Below, in pieces: positions 32,219 to 43,275 of a DNA stretch of 64,000 bases (position 1 is its first letter; the number at the start of each line of letters is the position of its first letter). This DNA comes from Takakia lepidozioides (taxonomy: Eukaryota; Streptophyta; Takakiopsida; Takakiales; Takakiaceae). The notes under the pieces are model-generated. The model saw nothing but the letters and a program-made list of their open reading frames with translations, ran no database searches and was not told where the DNA came from. The translations under genes and the position numbers were made by a program. The DNA is taken from positions 22,940,001 to 23,004,000 of the forward strand of contig CM060733.1 of NCBI GenBank assembly GCA_030704615.1, read 5' to 3'.

Positions 32219-34402
32219 AAGGAGAGGAAACGCAGGAGAACGTCACTGCAGAAGGGCAAGGAGCGAGAGAGCGAAGCGGTGGAACATGCAACCACTATGC
32301 ACGAGCAGATGCGTAAGCAGCCACGTCTCCCGAAGCGTTGCCACCGTCCAACACTTTTTGCCGTATGGGTGATGAAGAGATTGTGACCCCTGACACGTTC
32401 GCACGGATGAAGTCGACTGGAACACGACGCGTGCCAGTTCCAGCCACCAGTACAAGACGGTTTATCCGAATTGCGGCACCGAAATACCTTCCGTACACCG
32501 GATGCTGTTCCCGGAGCAGCCGGCATTGAATGAAATATCCGCACATCATGAAACCCAACCGCCAAGAAAATCCCCTGCCTATGACATTCAACAGTCAGAT
32601 CGGTACGTTTCAACAGCGGACGGATGAATTTCGGCGCCGAAATTCATCCTATTCAAGTGCTTTCATACGCAAACTTACGAATTTCGGCGCCGCAATTCAT
32701 CGCTTCCGAAGTCCTCATCCGTCATGAGCAAACCTGTCAGTGGGATATCGGAGCCGGAATTAATTCCGGGACAGTGAAAACGGTTGCACTTGGGCACATT
32801 TCATCCATATTTCGGCGCCGAAATTCATTACGAATATCTCCGTCCGCGCGTAGACGAGGTGAAATCATCATTATTTCGGCGCCGAAATTCATCCAGAGCG
32901 AAGACTAAATTGGCACCATGCTACGCTTTGCCGCCATCATTGCCCCTGACGGATGCTGTCCATGCCTGTTGGACTTGCCATTTGTGGACATTTAACTATA
33001 ATTTCGGCGCCGAAATTATACTTTATGTGCGGCAACGTCCCGTGCGAAAAAGACCACTTAATGGATACTGTCGGTTTCAAATGAAAAAAACGGCTAAAAT
33101 GCAATTAATTTTGACAGAAGTGGTTTAATATGCCGATTTCTCCATTAAATGCAGAATATTCCTGTTATATTCGTCGGAACGGGGTATTTCCAACGATTTA
33201 CGGAAAATTATCATCCAAAAGCAAAAAGTAAGTGCCGGGTTTGGACGAATTTCGGCGCCGAAATTCATCCGTCGCATAGAAAATGTAATATTAGAGTTAC
33301 TCATTGCGGACAGTAAGGATGAATTTCGGCGCCGAAATTGATCCATTTCAAAGAAAAATAAATATTGGAGGGAGGGCATTGGATGAATTTCGGCGCCGAA
33401 ATCCGGCGCTCAAACCCTGAAAAGAATTTGGAGGGATGAAGTCGGCTGAATTTCGGCGCCGAAATTCATTGCTCGCGAAGAAAAAAAAAATTTCGGGAGG
33501 ACTTCGGATGAATTTCGGCGCCGAAATTCATTGCTCGCGAAGGAAAATAAAAAATTTCGGGAGAACTTGGAATGAATTTCGGCGCCGAAATTCAATGCTC
33601 GCGAAGAAAAAAAAAAATCAGGAGGATTTCGGTTGAATTTCGGCGCCGAAATTCATTGCTCGCGAAGAAAAAGGAAAATTAAAAGGGAGTACTTGGATGA
33701 GATTCGGCGCCAAAGTTCATCTGTCGCAAAGAAAAATAAAAACAGAAAGGACTTCCGATGAATTCTGGCACCGAAATCCATCCGCAGGGCAGCAGAATTA
33801 GGGTCGGAAAAGGAGATGAAGAATGAATTTCGGCGCCGAAATACATCCATTCTGCCGATTCAGGATTACTGTCATTCGGAAGTCGGCACCGATATCCGGA
33901 CACGTGGTGAATCACGACTGTAATCAGGAACACATTCATCCGTATTTTGGCATCTAAATTCAACCCATATGTGCAGATACAATTTAATGAAGAAGAAGTT
34001 CATCCGAATTTCGGCACCGAAATCCATCCGTTGGGTGCTTGGTCAGTTTAATGAGGTAAACAAATTACGATTTCTGTTGCCAGAATTCATCCCTTGGCTT
34101 CCAAAGCTGTTACATGACAGAGATGTTCATCCAGATTTCGGTGCCGAAATTCATGGGAAGGCCTGATTTATTGTACCCCAAGTGGTTGTACATTACAATT
34201 CAGGCACCAAATATCCGATGTGAACTTGCTGTTTTCGTCCGTTTTTTTAACGTACGTTACACACCTTCATCTTTACGTGCACTGATCACCCATCCTGTTG
34301 GATACGGAATCCTCCAGAAAATCATTTGTGTTATTAGGTAGGACACACTCTTCTCATTGCAGGACTTCGCTGCGGAGCGTACCGAGAGGTCCCGTCTTCA
34401 AA
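32219..34402. promoter_or_regulatory. divergent intergenic region between gene 1 and gene 2
   Basis: The 2.2 kb between the inferred starts of the minus-strand ParB-methyltransferase gene and the plus-strand MULE transposase gene. It contains no ORF of its own but holds the long palindrome array. Position and symmetry suggest that it carries both promoters and a binding platform. A possible acceptor (CTCATTGCAG) near 34362 hints at a 5' untranslated intron for gene 2. I do not see a convincing TATA box. Confidence 0.55.
32625..34215. repeat. central phased array of GGCGCC palindromes
   Basis: About 21 copies of AATTTCGGCGCCGAAATT or decayed forms. Many extend to a 28-bp palindrome through GGATG…CATCC flanks. 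Centres: 32635, 32688, 32752, 32816, 32880, 33008, 33256, 33330, 33394, 33457, 33519, 33583, 33644, 33708, 33769, 33834, 33887, 33951, 34015, ~34080, 34142, 34205. From 33330 to 34205 the mean step is 62.5 bp. Most other gaps (128 and about 248 bp) are near multiples of this. The spacers are mostly unrelated, except four recent tandem units at 33447-33670 sharing CATTGCTCGCGAAG. It is not a CRISPR array: the repeats are short perfect palindromes in a eukaryotic transposon. Confidence 0.93.
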
Positions 34403-37400
34403 ATGGACTCCCGTGTTTGGGTCAACGTGTACTTCCATCCTGATTCTCTGAAAGCTAAAATACCCTGCGACCAAGGATTTGCGATTGTCACTGAGCAGTA
34501 CTTGTGTGTGAAGTTCGGGCTCCGCCCTGGAACGGTGTTTTTGGAAGAGGAGACGAAGGATGCTTATGGAAATTTTCTGGAAAGTGCCGTCATTCTGCAT
34601 GCAGATTTCGGAAAAGGCAAAGAGTGGCGGCTCCCAGCTTCTGAATCCATCCAGTACAGTGCCATTGGTGAAATCGTGCCTAAAGAGTTCCCACGCTGGA
34701 ACTTGGTTGATCCTCCTTCCACAAGAGGGTCTGGCGTGCAAGATGTGAAGGATGTGGGCACCTCTTCACAAGCAGAGAAGCCCAAACATGTGAAAAGGGA
34801 AATCCAGGAAAACAGGGAAACAGTCGTCCACGACTTATCCAGTGCTATCTACGAGTTCCCTCCAGTGCCGGCAGGCGCAGGCCCAGACGACATGCTCGCA
34901 GGAATGAACAGGAAACATGACGGCCACCCTTGGTGTGTCACCAAAACTTCATCGTCCAACCTGGGTGATGGAGTGAGATATGTATTGTGTGCTGGGCATC
35001 TTAAATGTTTCTTGAGCACATGTTACCATTACACTAGCAAAGGCACCAGGAATGAGACTGACTGGATTGGCAATTCGTCGACCCCATTTTGGCCTCAAGG
35101 TAGAGTTCCTGCAGGGACGTTCAAGTGTGCCCATTGCAACGCAGCCCCTACGTGCATGGCAGTGTGCAACGCCAAGCAGTACTACGTCGGGACCGTCGGC
35201 CCAGCGTGCACCAGAGCATGCATTCACATCGGAAAGCATGAGCACCCCCTCGCCAGAGGCAATTGCAGAGTCGCTTTTCAACAAGCCCAGGATATTATCA
35301 AGGAGGAGGTGAGGTTGAGGCCGGGTGCAAAACCAAAGCAGATACAGCTCGCATCGGCACATAGGATTGCAATTGGCAGAATAATGTCGGAGGACGGAAG
35401 CACAAGAGAGAAGCTGGGCGAGGGGGACATGAAGGACCTGCTGGAAGCTGTCTCCCATGTGTGCAGCCCCAATGTCAGGAACCACATTGTCAGCTGCAAG
35501 AAACGAATCGGAAGAGGATCAGACATGCACTCCATCTTGGAAGTGAAGCGCACATGCGGCTACGACTTCATCCAAGGCAGCTTCTTTCCTGGTCAAGGCT
35601 CGGAGACGGACAGGTGCTTCATATTTAAGATGTCAACGTGCGGACCGGGGAGCGGCGTCGATTTGGTGAAGCGGATGACCAGTGGAGACCTTTCAAATTG
35701 TTGGGTCATGTTCGACCACATCCGGCGAATTACCAACCACGATTGGGTGACAATGGGGGCACATGTATACGACCCACATTGCAGAAAGTTGATGACCATT
35801 GCTATCTGCGAAATGAAGGGAGAAGACACAGATTCGGAGTTGCATATGTGGCGCGGAATTAATGAGCAAATGGCGAGAGCCAAGTTGCCCCCTCCCGATT
35901 TTAGGGGCTTCATGGCTGACAATGCCCAGGCAAACTGGGCTGCAGTTAGGAGGGTATATGGGGACGACCCAAAGACTCCAATGGAAGGAAAGGAGAGATC
36001 TTGCGGGTTCCACTTCATGCAGAATTTGACGCAAAACACGAAAAGGTTCGTGGCGTCACGCCACCGGCAGGATCATATCAGTATGTGCCTAGCGTGGAAA
36101 AATGCGAATTCCATCGACGAGGCGGAGACCGAGTTTGCAACCATACGCGCCTGGTGGGTGTCTTCAGGGGCAGTGGATGTGAAAGATCAGCCAGAACTGC
36201 AAACGTGGCTTGCGTGGTGGCATTATAGATTCCGCCAGTTTGGAGACTACATGAGACAGGTAACACATTTCTGTACTTGACAATTGTTCTGTTTTGTGCT
36301 TGGACATTCTCCACAATCAGTGACATATCTAATTTCCTTCAACAGGACATGAGCTTGGAGGATGACACGGATATGCCGACGACGAACATGGCCGAATCGG
36401 TGCACTCTTCCTGGCGTGCTTCCTCTGCAGCACATCTCGTTGACATGTTGACAGCAACAACAGAAGATATTGTGAGGGCCATCATGCAACAATCTCATTA
36501 CTACCAGTTTCTGGGAGGAAAGCAATGGGGTATCGGACCAGACAGGCAGGAGATGCTGATGAGGGCGGCGCATCGTTCGACCGATCCCAAAAAATGGACT
36601 GCTTGCATTGCGGGAAACAATAAGGTCAACGCCGTTACACAGTCGGGGGAACTGCCTGGAGGGCGATGTCCGCAGCCGGCCGGTGAAGAGAAGAATTGAG
36701 GACATGCCCGGAGGGGATGGGGATTCATGGAGATCAGATATGAACATCCGCACTCAACCTTGGGGCGCAACGATGTTGCGTCCCACGCCTCCACGAAGCA
36801 GGACTCGTACCCCCTCTCCTGCAGCATCCATGGAATCGCTGCCAGACTCGGGACAACATGCCGAGGATGGGCATGTTGCTCCTGTTTTCGTTACCCAATA
36901 CAACATTCCAATCGTGGAGCGAGATGTGTCGGCCTCGCAGTGGAGAATTGCACGGACCCGTCCGACATTTCGTGGCAAATGTTGTGCTGTTCGTGTCGAC
37001 ACCAACCAGAGATGCAATGAGATGATTCGGAGGAGCCCGCAGGGCGGTGTGCCTGCCCCTTGCTTCACAGGGAGATTTGTGTGCGCAAAGTTTGTGGAGG
37101 CCACACTGAAGGAGTTTTGGTTCTGCAGGCACGACATCATGTCGTGTGTGTTCGGCAAGCCCAAGTATGGTGTACAAGGCATGCCTGAACCACCGGCAGT
37201 CTGGCCTGTGGCAAGTGGTACAGATCTTACCCTGGAGGAGGCAGACGCTCTAGGAAGTGCAGGGTTTTGACTGGTGGAGAGGACAGACGTTCCACGAAAT
37301 CCAATTCCCAATCGTCATCCTCCTCCCACGAGAAGCTCTTCGCCCCGCATACCGGTGGGTGACCCCGCAGCTTGGCCCACCCATCGGTGGGGGAAACTGA

Positions 37401-37774
37401 AAAGACGGCGGCCACCAACAAAGGCGAACGACACCAGGATGGCCAACGCTCTTGCAATGCCCTGCATAGTGCAAGGTTGCAGGGATGTTCCTCACCCCGG
37501 GATGGGGCGCATATTTCAGTTGTCAACAGCCGGGTCTGCTGCGCGCAGTGTCGTGTATGCAATCACGGTTTCACAGTACCCAGCTTGCAACTGTGAGGAC
37601 TTCCTTGTTATGGAATCGAAGAATGCAGCATACGTCCCCTGCAAACACCTTTATTACATTTTTATGAAGCGCATGAGTTGCATATCCGCAGTGGACGTCT
37701 TCATCCATGCTCCAACACTGAGTTTCAACGAGCTGCACAAGGCCCTACGGCAGGATACTGGTCGGACTGCTTGA
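34403..37774 (+). pseudogene. MULE-type transposase with C-terminal SWIM zinc finger (gene 2)
   Basis: Two exons, 34403-36259 and 36346-37774, joined in frame (CAG|GAC; intron GTAACA…CAACAG), about 1,100 residues. A cysteine-rich N-terminal part (CAHC, CMAVC, CTRACIH; later CGYDFIQGSFF) recalls the WRKY/GCM-like fingers of MULE transposases. The transposase core has WVMFDHIRRI (probable first Asp), FRGFMADNAQANWAAVRRVY (second Asp) and CGFHFMQNL (the CxxH motif); a later Glu is likely. The C-terminus has a SWIM finger, CNC-(16)-CKH, at about 37585-37650. Damage: a one-base frameshift in a G-rich run near 36650 and an in-frame TGA at 37268-37270. I chose the Met at 34403 because the preceding frame contains a splice acceptor. 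It is transcribed away from gene 1. Confidence 0.85.
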
Positions 37775-38456
37775 CATTCCACATTCGGGAAGGAGAAAGT
37801 GGCAATTATATTACATTCATCTTCTTGCACCCTATTTTTTTGTGAGGAATTATACACTTGGTGGTGCCGCATCGCCATGGCTACATGTGAATTTCGGTGC
37901 CGCAATACATGAGAATGTGGTTTTTGGCCATGAATGGCATGCGCATGCTTTTTTTATTTTGATTGTCTACAAATGGATCCGAGTAAAGAATACATTGTGT
38001 GGAGATTAACGGGCATTGGGCCTATTTCAGCGCCATTTATGGTCTGTGTACTGCATAGTGCTTCCTTGTTACTGCTCTTCCTTCAATTTGTAGTGATTTT
38101 GCAGCCCATCCTGGCGTTTTCGTCCACCTTTATGAGAAGACTCCAATTTGCTACAAATACATTGTTACTGTTCTGCAAATGTGATGCCTTTACAAGATTG
38201 CTAGTTCTGTGTCCCAGTGGGAAGGGTCCTACTGCACATTCCAGCATTTGCATACTGCACCTTGTGCAAACAGCAATCCATACGACAAAGGACACGTCCC
38301 AGCATACTGGCAGTGAATTGCAAAAAACCTTAACAGAAGATTATCGAAGCAAGTATATTCCCCATATGGCACAGGGAAGCTGCTTGATTTCTGAATGAAA
38401 ATGTATGTGCCATGAGTGTCAGCGAGTTGAAACATGTCTACTCTAGCATGCAAGAC
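37775..38456. other. non-coding interval with two decayed palindromes
   Basis: Between gene 2 and gene 3B. Decayed palindromes are at about 37890 (AATTTCGGTGCCGCAAT) and 38023 (CTATTTCAGCGCCATTTAT). No convincing gene. Confidence 0.55.
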
Positions 38457-39056
38457 CTATGGTCCCCTCGCCCAAGAAGAAGGAACTCGAACTGGCCTCT
38501 CAAGGACCTCCTCAGTGACCGGGTGCCTATATTTGAACAAAATGTCAGTGGTTTCTGTCGCCCGGTTGAAACTAACGAGGATGTCGTGTTTATCGATAGC
38601 GCCCCCTTGGTAGAAGGACATTTTCACAGTGGGCCCTGTGTTCCCCTCCTCCTCATCCTCATAACTGAAGAGAATGTCCCCACTTTCCGAGCCAGTCCGT
38701 CCACACGTAAAGTTTTCACCTATGCACTCATCATACGTCCACTCGCAACAATTCCAGCGATACAGCAACGCTGTGCGTGATCTGTTCGGCTCCCACACAT
38801 GCGGAAAGTCCAGGTCCATGATGCGTAGGAACCACCTGCTCCCCAGCCGGGGTCCAGGAGAATCGTGCAATCCTGCAAGAAACTCCATTGCTCTCAGCTG
38901 GACAAGTCGAGGATCGTCCCTGTAAACATCCAGGAAGACAATGATGTCGTCTGCTTTCGGGAAAATGACTCCCGTCTGGCGTCGATAGATGTGATTCGGG
39001 CACGACATGGCCTCACGACACAGCACGAACTCAAAGCAGGGAGGAGATGGGCACAA
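38457..39056 (-). CDS. unrecognised ~199-residue protein of the ParB/MULE element (gene 3B)
   Basis: An uninterrupted 199-codon frame ending in TAG, convergent with gene 2. I do not recognise it by family. The likely start is either the first Met or the Met at MSCPNHIYRR, which aligns with the start of gene 3A (MSPCVNAFCIRR). Shared with gene 3A: DDIIVFLDV / GDIMVELDF, a downstream RA pair, SRWFLRIMD / QQWILIVRD, a Cys-x-Cys or CC near a Trp or Phe, and TTDILFKYRHP / SIDILYLYVRH. Acidic and Gly-rich in the middle (EDEEEGNTGP). No signal peptide or membrane helix. Its survival as an open frame in an otherwise decayed element is notable. Confidence 0.65.
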   Translation of the reverse strand: MCPSPPCFEFVLCREAMSCPNHIYRRQTGVIFPKADDIIVFLDVYRDDPRLVQLRAMEFLAGLHDSPGPRLGSRWFLRIMDLDFPHVWEPNRSRTALLYRWNCCEWTYDECIGENFTCGRTGSESGDILFSYEDEEEGNTGPTVKMSFYQGGAIDKHDILVSFNRATETTDILFKYRHPVTEEVLERPVRVPSSWARGP

Positions 39057-39127
39057 CAGAGAAGAGTGAAGAGCAAAATGAGAGCAAGGCCTCCCTCACC
39101 GTAAGGCGGGTATTTGCTCTCCGACGC

Positions 39128-39340
39128 CCAATTTCGGCGCCGTTATTACATGGAGTGCGGAAGCTTCAGCCGAGAATTTTGTTTCCGCAGGTCAATTTTG
39201 GCGCCGTTATTGGTTGCAATCCCCAGCCTTCAGCCGGGTATTTGGTTTCCGGACCCAATTTCGGCGCCGTTATCTGTTGCACTCCGGTGGCTTCAGCCGA
39301 GTATTTGGTTTCCGGGGCCCATTTCGGCGCCGTTATCGCC
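39128..39340. repeat. right end array of GGCGCC palindromes (copy B)
   Basis: Four units centred at 39138, 39202, 39265 and 39328 (63-64 bp apart). Each is ATTTCGGCGCCGTTAT followed by related spacer text (CACTCCGG, GCTTCAGCCG, TTGGTTTCCG). Here spacer and motif are both repeated, so this part is a true 63-bp tandem repeat. Confidence 0.9.
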
Positions 39341-39357
39341 TGCACTCCGGAGGATGC

Positions 39358-40364
39358 TGTTAGAGGACTGTCGGGGACTTAGACACTTATACGGGATCTG
39401 TAGGGTACCCTTAATTTTTGCACAGACTGAGACCAACAGGAGCCTTAGGGGTGACAGCAGCGCACTGTAGAGGGGGGTTACACAGTCGTCACAGCCCACA
39501 CAGCCAACACAGCCCGTCACAGTCGTCACAGCCAACACAGCCACACAGCCCGTCACAGTCGACACAGTCGACACAGCCGACACAGCCGACACAGCCCGTC
39601 ACAGTCGACACAGCCGACACAGCCGACACAGCCCGGCACAGCCACACAGCCAGTCACAGCCCGACACAGCCAAACACAGTCGCACAGCCATCACAGCCCG
39701 TCACAGTTTCACACAGCCAGTCACAGCTTGACACAGCTGTCACGATCATAGGGAACGAAGAGTAGGACAGGGAACGACTGTGGGGAACAACACCTGCGAA
39801 GGGAACATGTTAGTTCACAGACACGGTTAGTGAGGGAAACGGTTAGAACGCGGATAGGAAGATAAAAGGGAGAAACAGGGAATGAAGCGAGATCATTTAG
39901 AGGAGGACTTCTTGGTGATAGAGGAGAGGGGATCGTGCAGAGATGAAGAACGGAGTGAAGATATAGAGAGAGGTGAGTAGATGCTTGATATATGCAAGGC
40001 TGTAATGATATTGTAGAGGAGATTAGAGACACAATGGCTTCGGCCTGATACCTGATAAATCATAATCGGATACTTTTACGATACAATCACACTGTGTAGA
40101 GAGATCTGAGTGAAGCTGTGAAATGAAATGATGAGCTGATGGATCCAATAGATTGATAAAGCAAACTGATACTTAATTATCAATGGTAAGATAGTTAACA
40201 TGAATACCAAAAGGGAAACAAATAGGAAAAACCCCATGATACACTAGCTGTAGGTCATGACTGATTGTTCTGCGCGGGCTGAGTACTTAGAGATTTCCAA
40301 CTCTTCAATCTTGGAGTTTCCGCCTCGAATAGCGAAGGGATGGGTGAGTAAAAGCCGCGCGACA
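39358..40364 (+). repeat. 5' LTR of gypsy-1
   Basis: A 1007-bp repeat starting TGTTAGAGGACTGTCGGGGA and ending GCGCGACA (TG…CA ends). It recurs from 51710. It carries a CACAGCC-type minisatellite at about 39470-39740. Upstream flank is GATGC. Confidence 0.88.
39470..39740 (+). repeat. CACAGCC minisatellite inside the LTR
   Basis: Short units of 8-10 bp built on CACAGCC/CACAGTC with variable two- to three-base linkers; also present in the second LTR at 51832-52072. Confidence 0.85.
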
Positions 40365-40385
40365 TTTGGCGACCATACTGGGGAC
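40365..40385 (+). other. candidate primer binding site of gypsy-1
   Basis: TTTGGCGACCATACTGGGGA directly after the LTR end. It resembles the TGGCGCCGTT…GGGGA type of Tat/Athila-like gypsy elements, where a tRNA primes reverse transcription. The exact tRNA cannot be named from sight. Confidence 0.6.
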
Positions 40386-40982
40386 CTGGACATGAACAAC
40401 CAGATGTGACAGCATCTGGTGGGATCATGGTGGTTGGACCATTAAAGAATTTGAAGTGAATCAAATTCCCTGTGGAACGAAGAGAAGAAAGATTGTCCAA
40501 ACAATTCTTTCAAAGGTTCTTGGAATTGCCAGACGGTTGTAAAGAAAATATTCTTAAACGAGTGCATGATGCTGATCCAGAATGGGGTGGAGAAAGGAGA
40601 GAAAGGAGTGATAAAGATTATCAGGTAGCCTGTAGAGGAAGAGCACGTTGGTTACCAACATTGGTTTATGTGATAGCATTGCTATCCATTAAACGAGTAG
40701 AGTTGAAGGCTGGGAAGGAAAGAAAGAGGTGAATGTTTATACTCATATGCATGAAGAGCTTGTACTGGTAAAGAATTGGATTCCAAAGGATATTTTGTGG
40801 ATCAAACTCACACCAAGAACAGCTTTTCAGACTGTGTGCCATATGGTTATATGGTAACGGAGACTTCAAGTATAGCCAAGGGTGCATTGAAGCTTGAAAG
40901 AAACCCAGGCATATACGAGAGATATTACAGAAGAAGAGAGTTTTGGTTATTGCCACATTAAAAGAAATGAAAGACATGGGAC

Positions 40983-43090
40983 ATGAGTGATGAAAGAGAA
41001 GCTAGACGACAGAGATATTCAGCAAGAAGAGAAAGCTATCTGAAAGCTAATTATCCATATCTTTGGGAGAGAGGAATAGACATAGGGGAATCATCTGGAC
41101 CTCTCACACCATCAAGATCAAAGAGTACATCACCTATACCGGAAGAACTAGAGTTGGATGCCACTCCTTCTGTTTCTTTGCAAGAAAGATTAAGGGAATT
41201 GGTACAGGAAGAAGATCAATCACGAGGTGAAAGATCTGAGGTACATCCTTGGATAAAAGACTTGACAGAAATCTTTGATAAGAGTTGGCATGGAACACCA
41301 AAAAGCAGGAACTCCAGTTTCTGAAGCAGAAGGTGAAGAAGGAGAAGAGGATGTGGCAGAGCCAACGGAGAGTTCAGACTCTCCAACACCATTACAGTTG
41401 AGTTACATGAGTGAAGAAGAAACCCAAGGGCAGAACTTGGAGGATGAAAAACAGAGAGAAGAAATTAGAAGAGGAAGAATATGAAGAAAGTAGACCCAAA
41501 CAGCTGAGGTTGAGACTACAACCAGGACATCCCAACCCGTTGGACCTGGATCAAGGGAGCACTTGGATCACAGGCCAACGAAGGTGTCGGCTCAGGGGGA
41601 TCAGGCGGGCTGCCTGGATCTGGCTCTGGGGGGGACAGGGAGGTGGGAAGTAGTGCAACTGAAGCTGGGAATACTGTGAATATCGTGGGGCCAGAAGCAA
41701 GGAGTGCTCAAGGGCCACCACTTGGTGGAAGATCCACCACAAAAACAACCGGTCCAGAAGGACCAGCACCAGCAAGGGTGCCAGCACCTGTCAGTGGGCA
41801 GAAGGTAGGGCCACAGATGGCGTTACAACCAACACGGGCAAAACCACCATTTCCAATATATTCAGGAAAAGGGGATCCCGATGTACACATTAGCCAATTT
41901 GAGCACATGTGTATAGTGAACAATGAGAATGGCGATGATGCCAAGATGAGACTGTTTCCTTGTTCACTTATCAAGAAAGCAAGTGAAGGGTATGCAAGAT
42001 TCCCTGATAATCATTTCCTAACCTGGAATGGCTTGAATACAGCATTTCGAAATAGGTTCAGGACAAGTAAAACTGAGGATGAAGTGTATGGAAGTTTACA
42101 ACAGCTGAAGCAGAAGAAGAAGCATGAAACTGTTGAAGAGTATATGGAGAAGATGGAATTGATGATGAAAAAGCTGGCTGGCAGTACCAGCGCCCGGTTT
42201 ACCAGAAGACTTGGTTTGTGAGTGGACTAAGACCAGAGTTGCAAAAGAAAGTGGATATGTTACCCATAATACAGTGGAGGAGGCATTTGAAACTGCGAAC
42301 AGAATTGAGCAATTGGGAATGCTCAGGAGAGAGAAAAAAGAAGATGAGGACTGAGTCAGATGAAGAAGAAGAGCAAGAACTAAAAAGAAAGAGTAAGAGA
42401 AAGGAGAAGTTGAAGAGGGATAACTATGAAAAAAAATTGGAAGAAATCTTGAAGAAGTATGCCACAGAGGCTGCAACACATGGGAGGAAGGGTGTATGGT
42501 GTGCAAAGTGCCAGAATGAAGGCCATACCACCACAGAATGCCATGAAGGAGAAGAGAAACACTATACTATCTGTAAAATGGATAACCATTCTACTGAGAA
42601 TTGTTACTACAACAGAAGGACAGCTGCAAGAGAACCTAGGCAAGTAAGGGTGCATCAGGTGCAGCCCCAGCCAAGAAGAAACAATGATCAGGACCACTAT
42701 GGTAGGTCTGGTGGTTATAACAATGGCATGGAAGGGAGAGGTAATTCAAGAGGGAATTACCAAGGAAATTCCAGAGGCAACTATCAGGGTAATCCAAGGG
42801 GGAATTACCAGCCCGGGAATCAGGATTATAGAAATAATCCAAGAACAGACCAAGGGCGAGGACCCAATGGTGAAGAGCTATGTTACTATTGTAATCAGCC
42901 AGGACATCGCAAGGCAGCCTGTTCATTCTGGATAAGACACCAGAATGAGATGAGAGCTCCTGTGAATGAGGGCCCAGTGGTGGCAGCTCACATGGTTAGG
43001 CCATGTGTTGTACCAGAAGTAAGTACAATGATAGTAACAAGAAGTAAAGCCAAAACTAATACCTCCAGTAGAAGAGGAAGAAGATGAGAC
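40983..43090 (+). pseudogene. gypsy-1 gag
   Basis: Begins MSDEREARRQRYSARRESYL. An acidic, Ser/Pro-rich N-terminal region is followed by a capsid domain (FPIYSGKGDPDVHISQFEHM, then FLTWNGLNTAFRNRF, EDEVYGSLQQLKQK). Two zinc knuckles follow at about 42500-42610 (CAKCQNEGHTTTEC and CTICKMDNHSTENC), then a GNSRGNYQ-type RG-rich repeat, and a third knuckle CYYCNQPGHRKAAC near 42890. Compared with gypsy-2 the frame is broken by several one-base indels (for example near 41330, 42190, 42215, 42330 and 43080). Confidence 0.88.
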
Positions 43091-43275
43091 TGGAAGTGGC
43101 AATGATATGCCTGAAGATGAAGAGACTTGGAAAGATGAGAAGGAACTGCACAAGGAAGTGGGCAGATACTATAAGGGAAATGCAAAAGAGTACTGATATT
43201 CCTGTGGCAGATTCCCTGACTCGGATGGAGAAAAGAAGGGAGTGAGGAAGAAGAAGGAAAAAAGAAGATGCAGAC

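Larger units (their letters stand above)
26582..39357. mobile_element. copy B of the palindrome-bearing ParB/MULE element
   Basis: A segment of at least 12.8 kb. It has a terminus shared with copy A, a palindrome array, the ParB-methyltransferase gene (minus), a central palindrome array, a MULE transposase gene (plus), an accessory gene (minus) and a right palindrome array. Gypsy-1 begins at 39358, so the true right end is either there or beyond. The left terminus begins GAGGTTTACTATTTCATGAG, compatible with Mutator-type ends. The MULE-type transposase with SWIM finger supports placement in the Mutator superfamily. The large size and the second multi-exon gene are unusual for that group. Confidence 0.72.

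Noticed and set aside
32625-34215. CRISPR-like array (short repeats, regular spacing)
   Set aside because: The repeats are 18-28-bp perfect palindromes with decayed variants, the unit is about 63 bp, there are no cas genes, and the context is a eukaryotic intron-bearing transposon.
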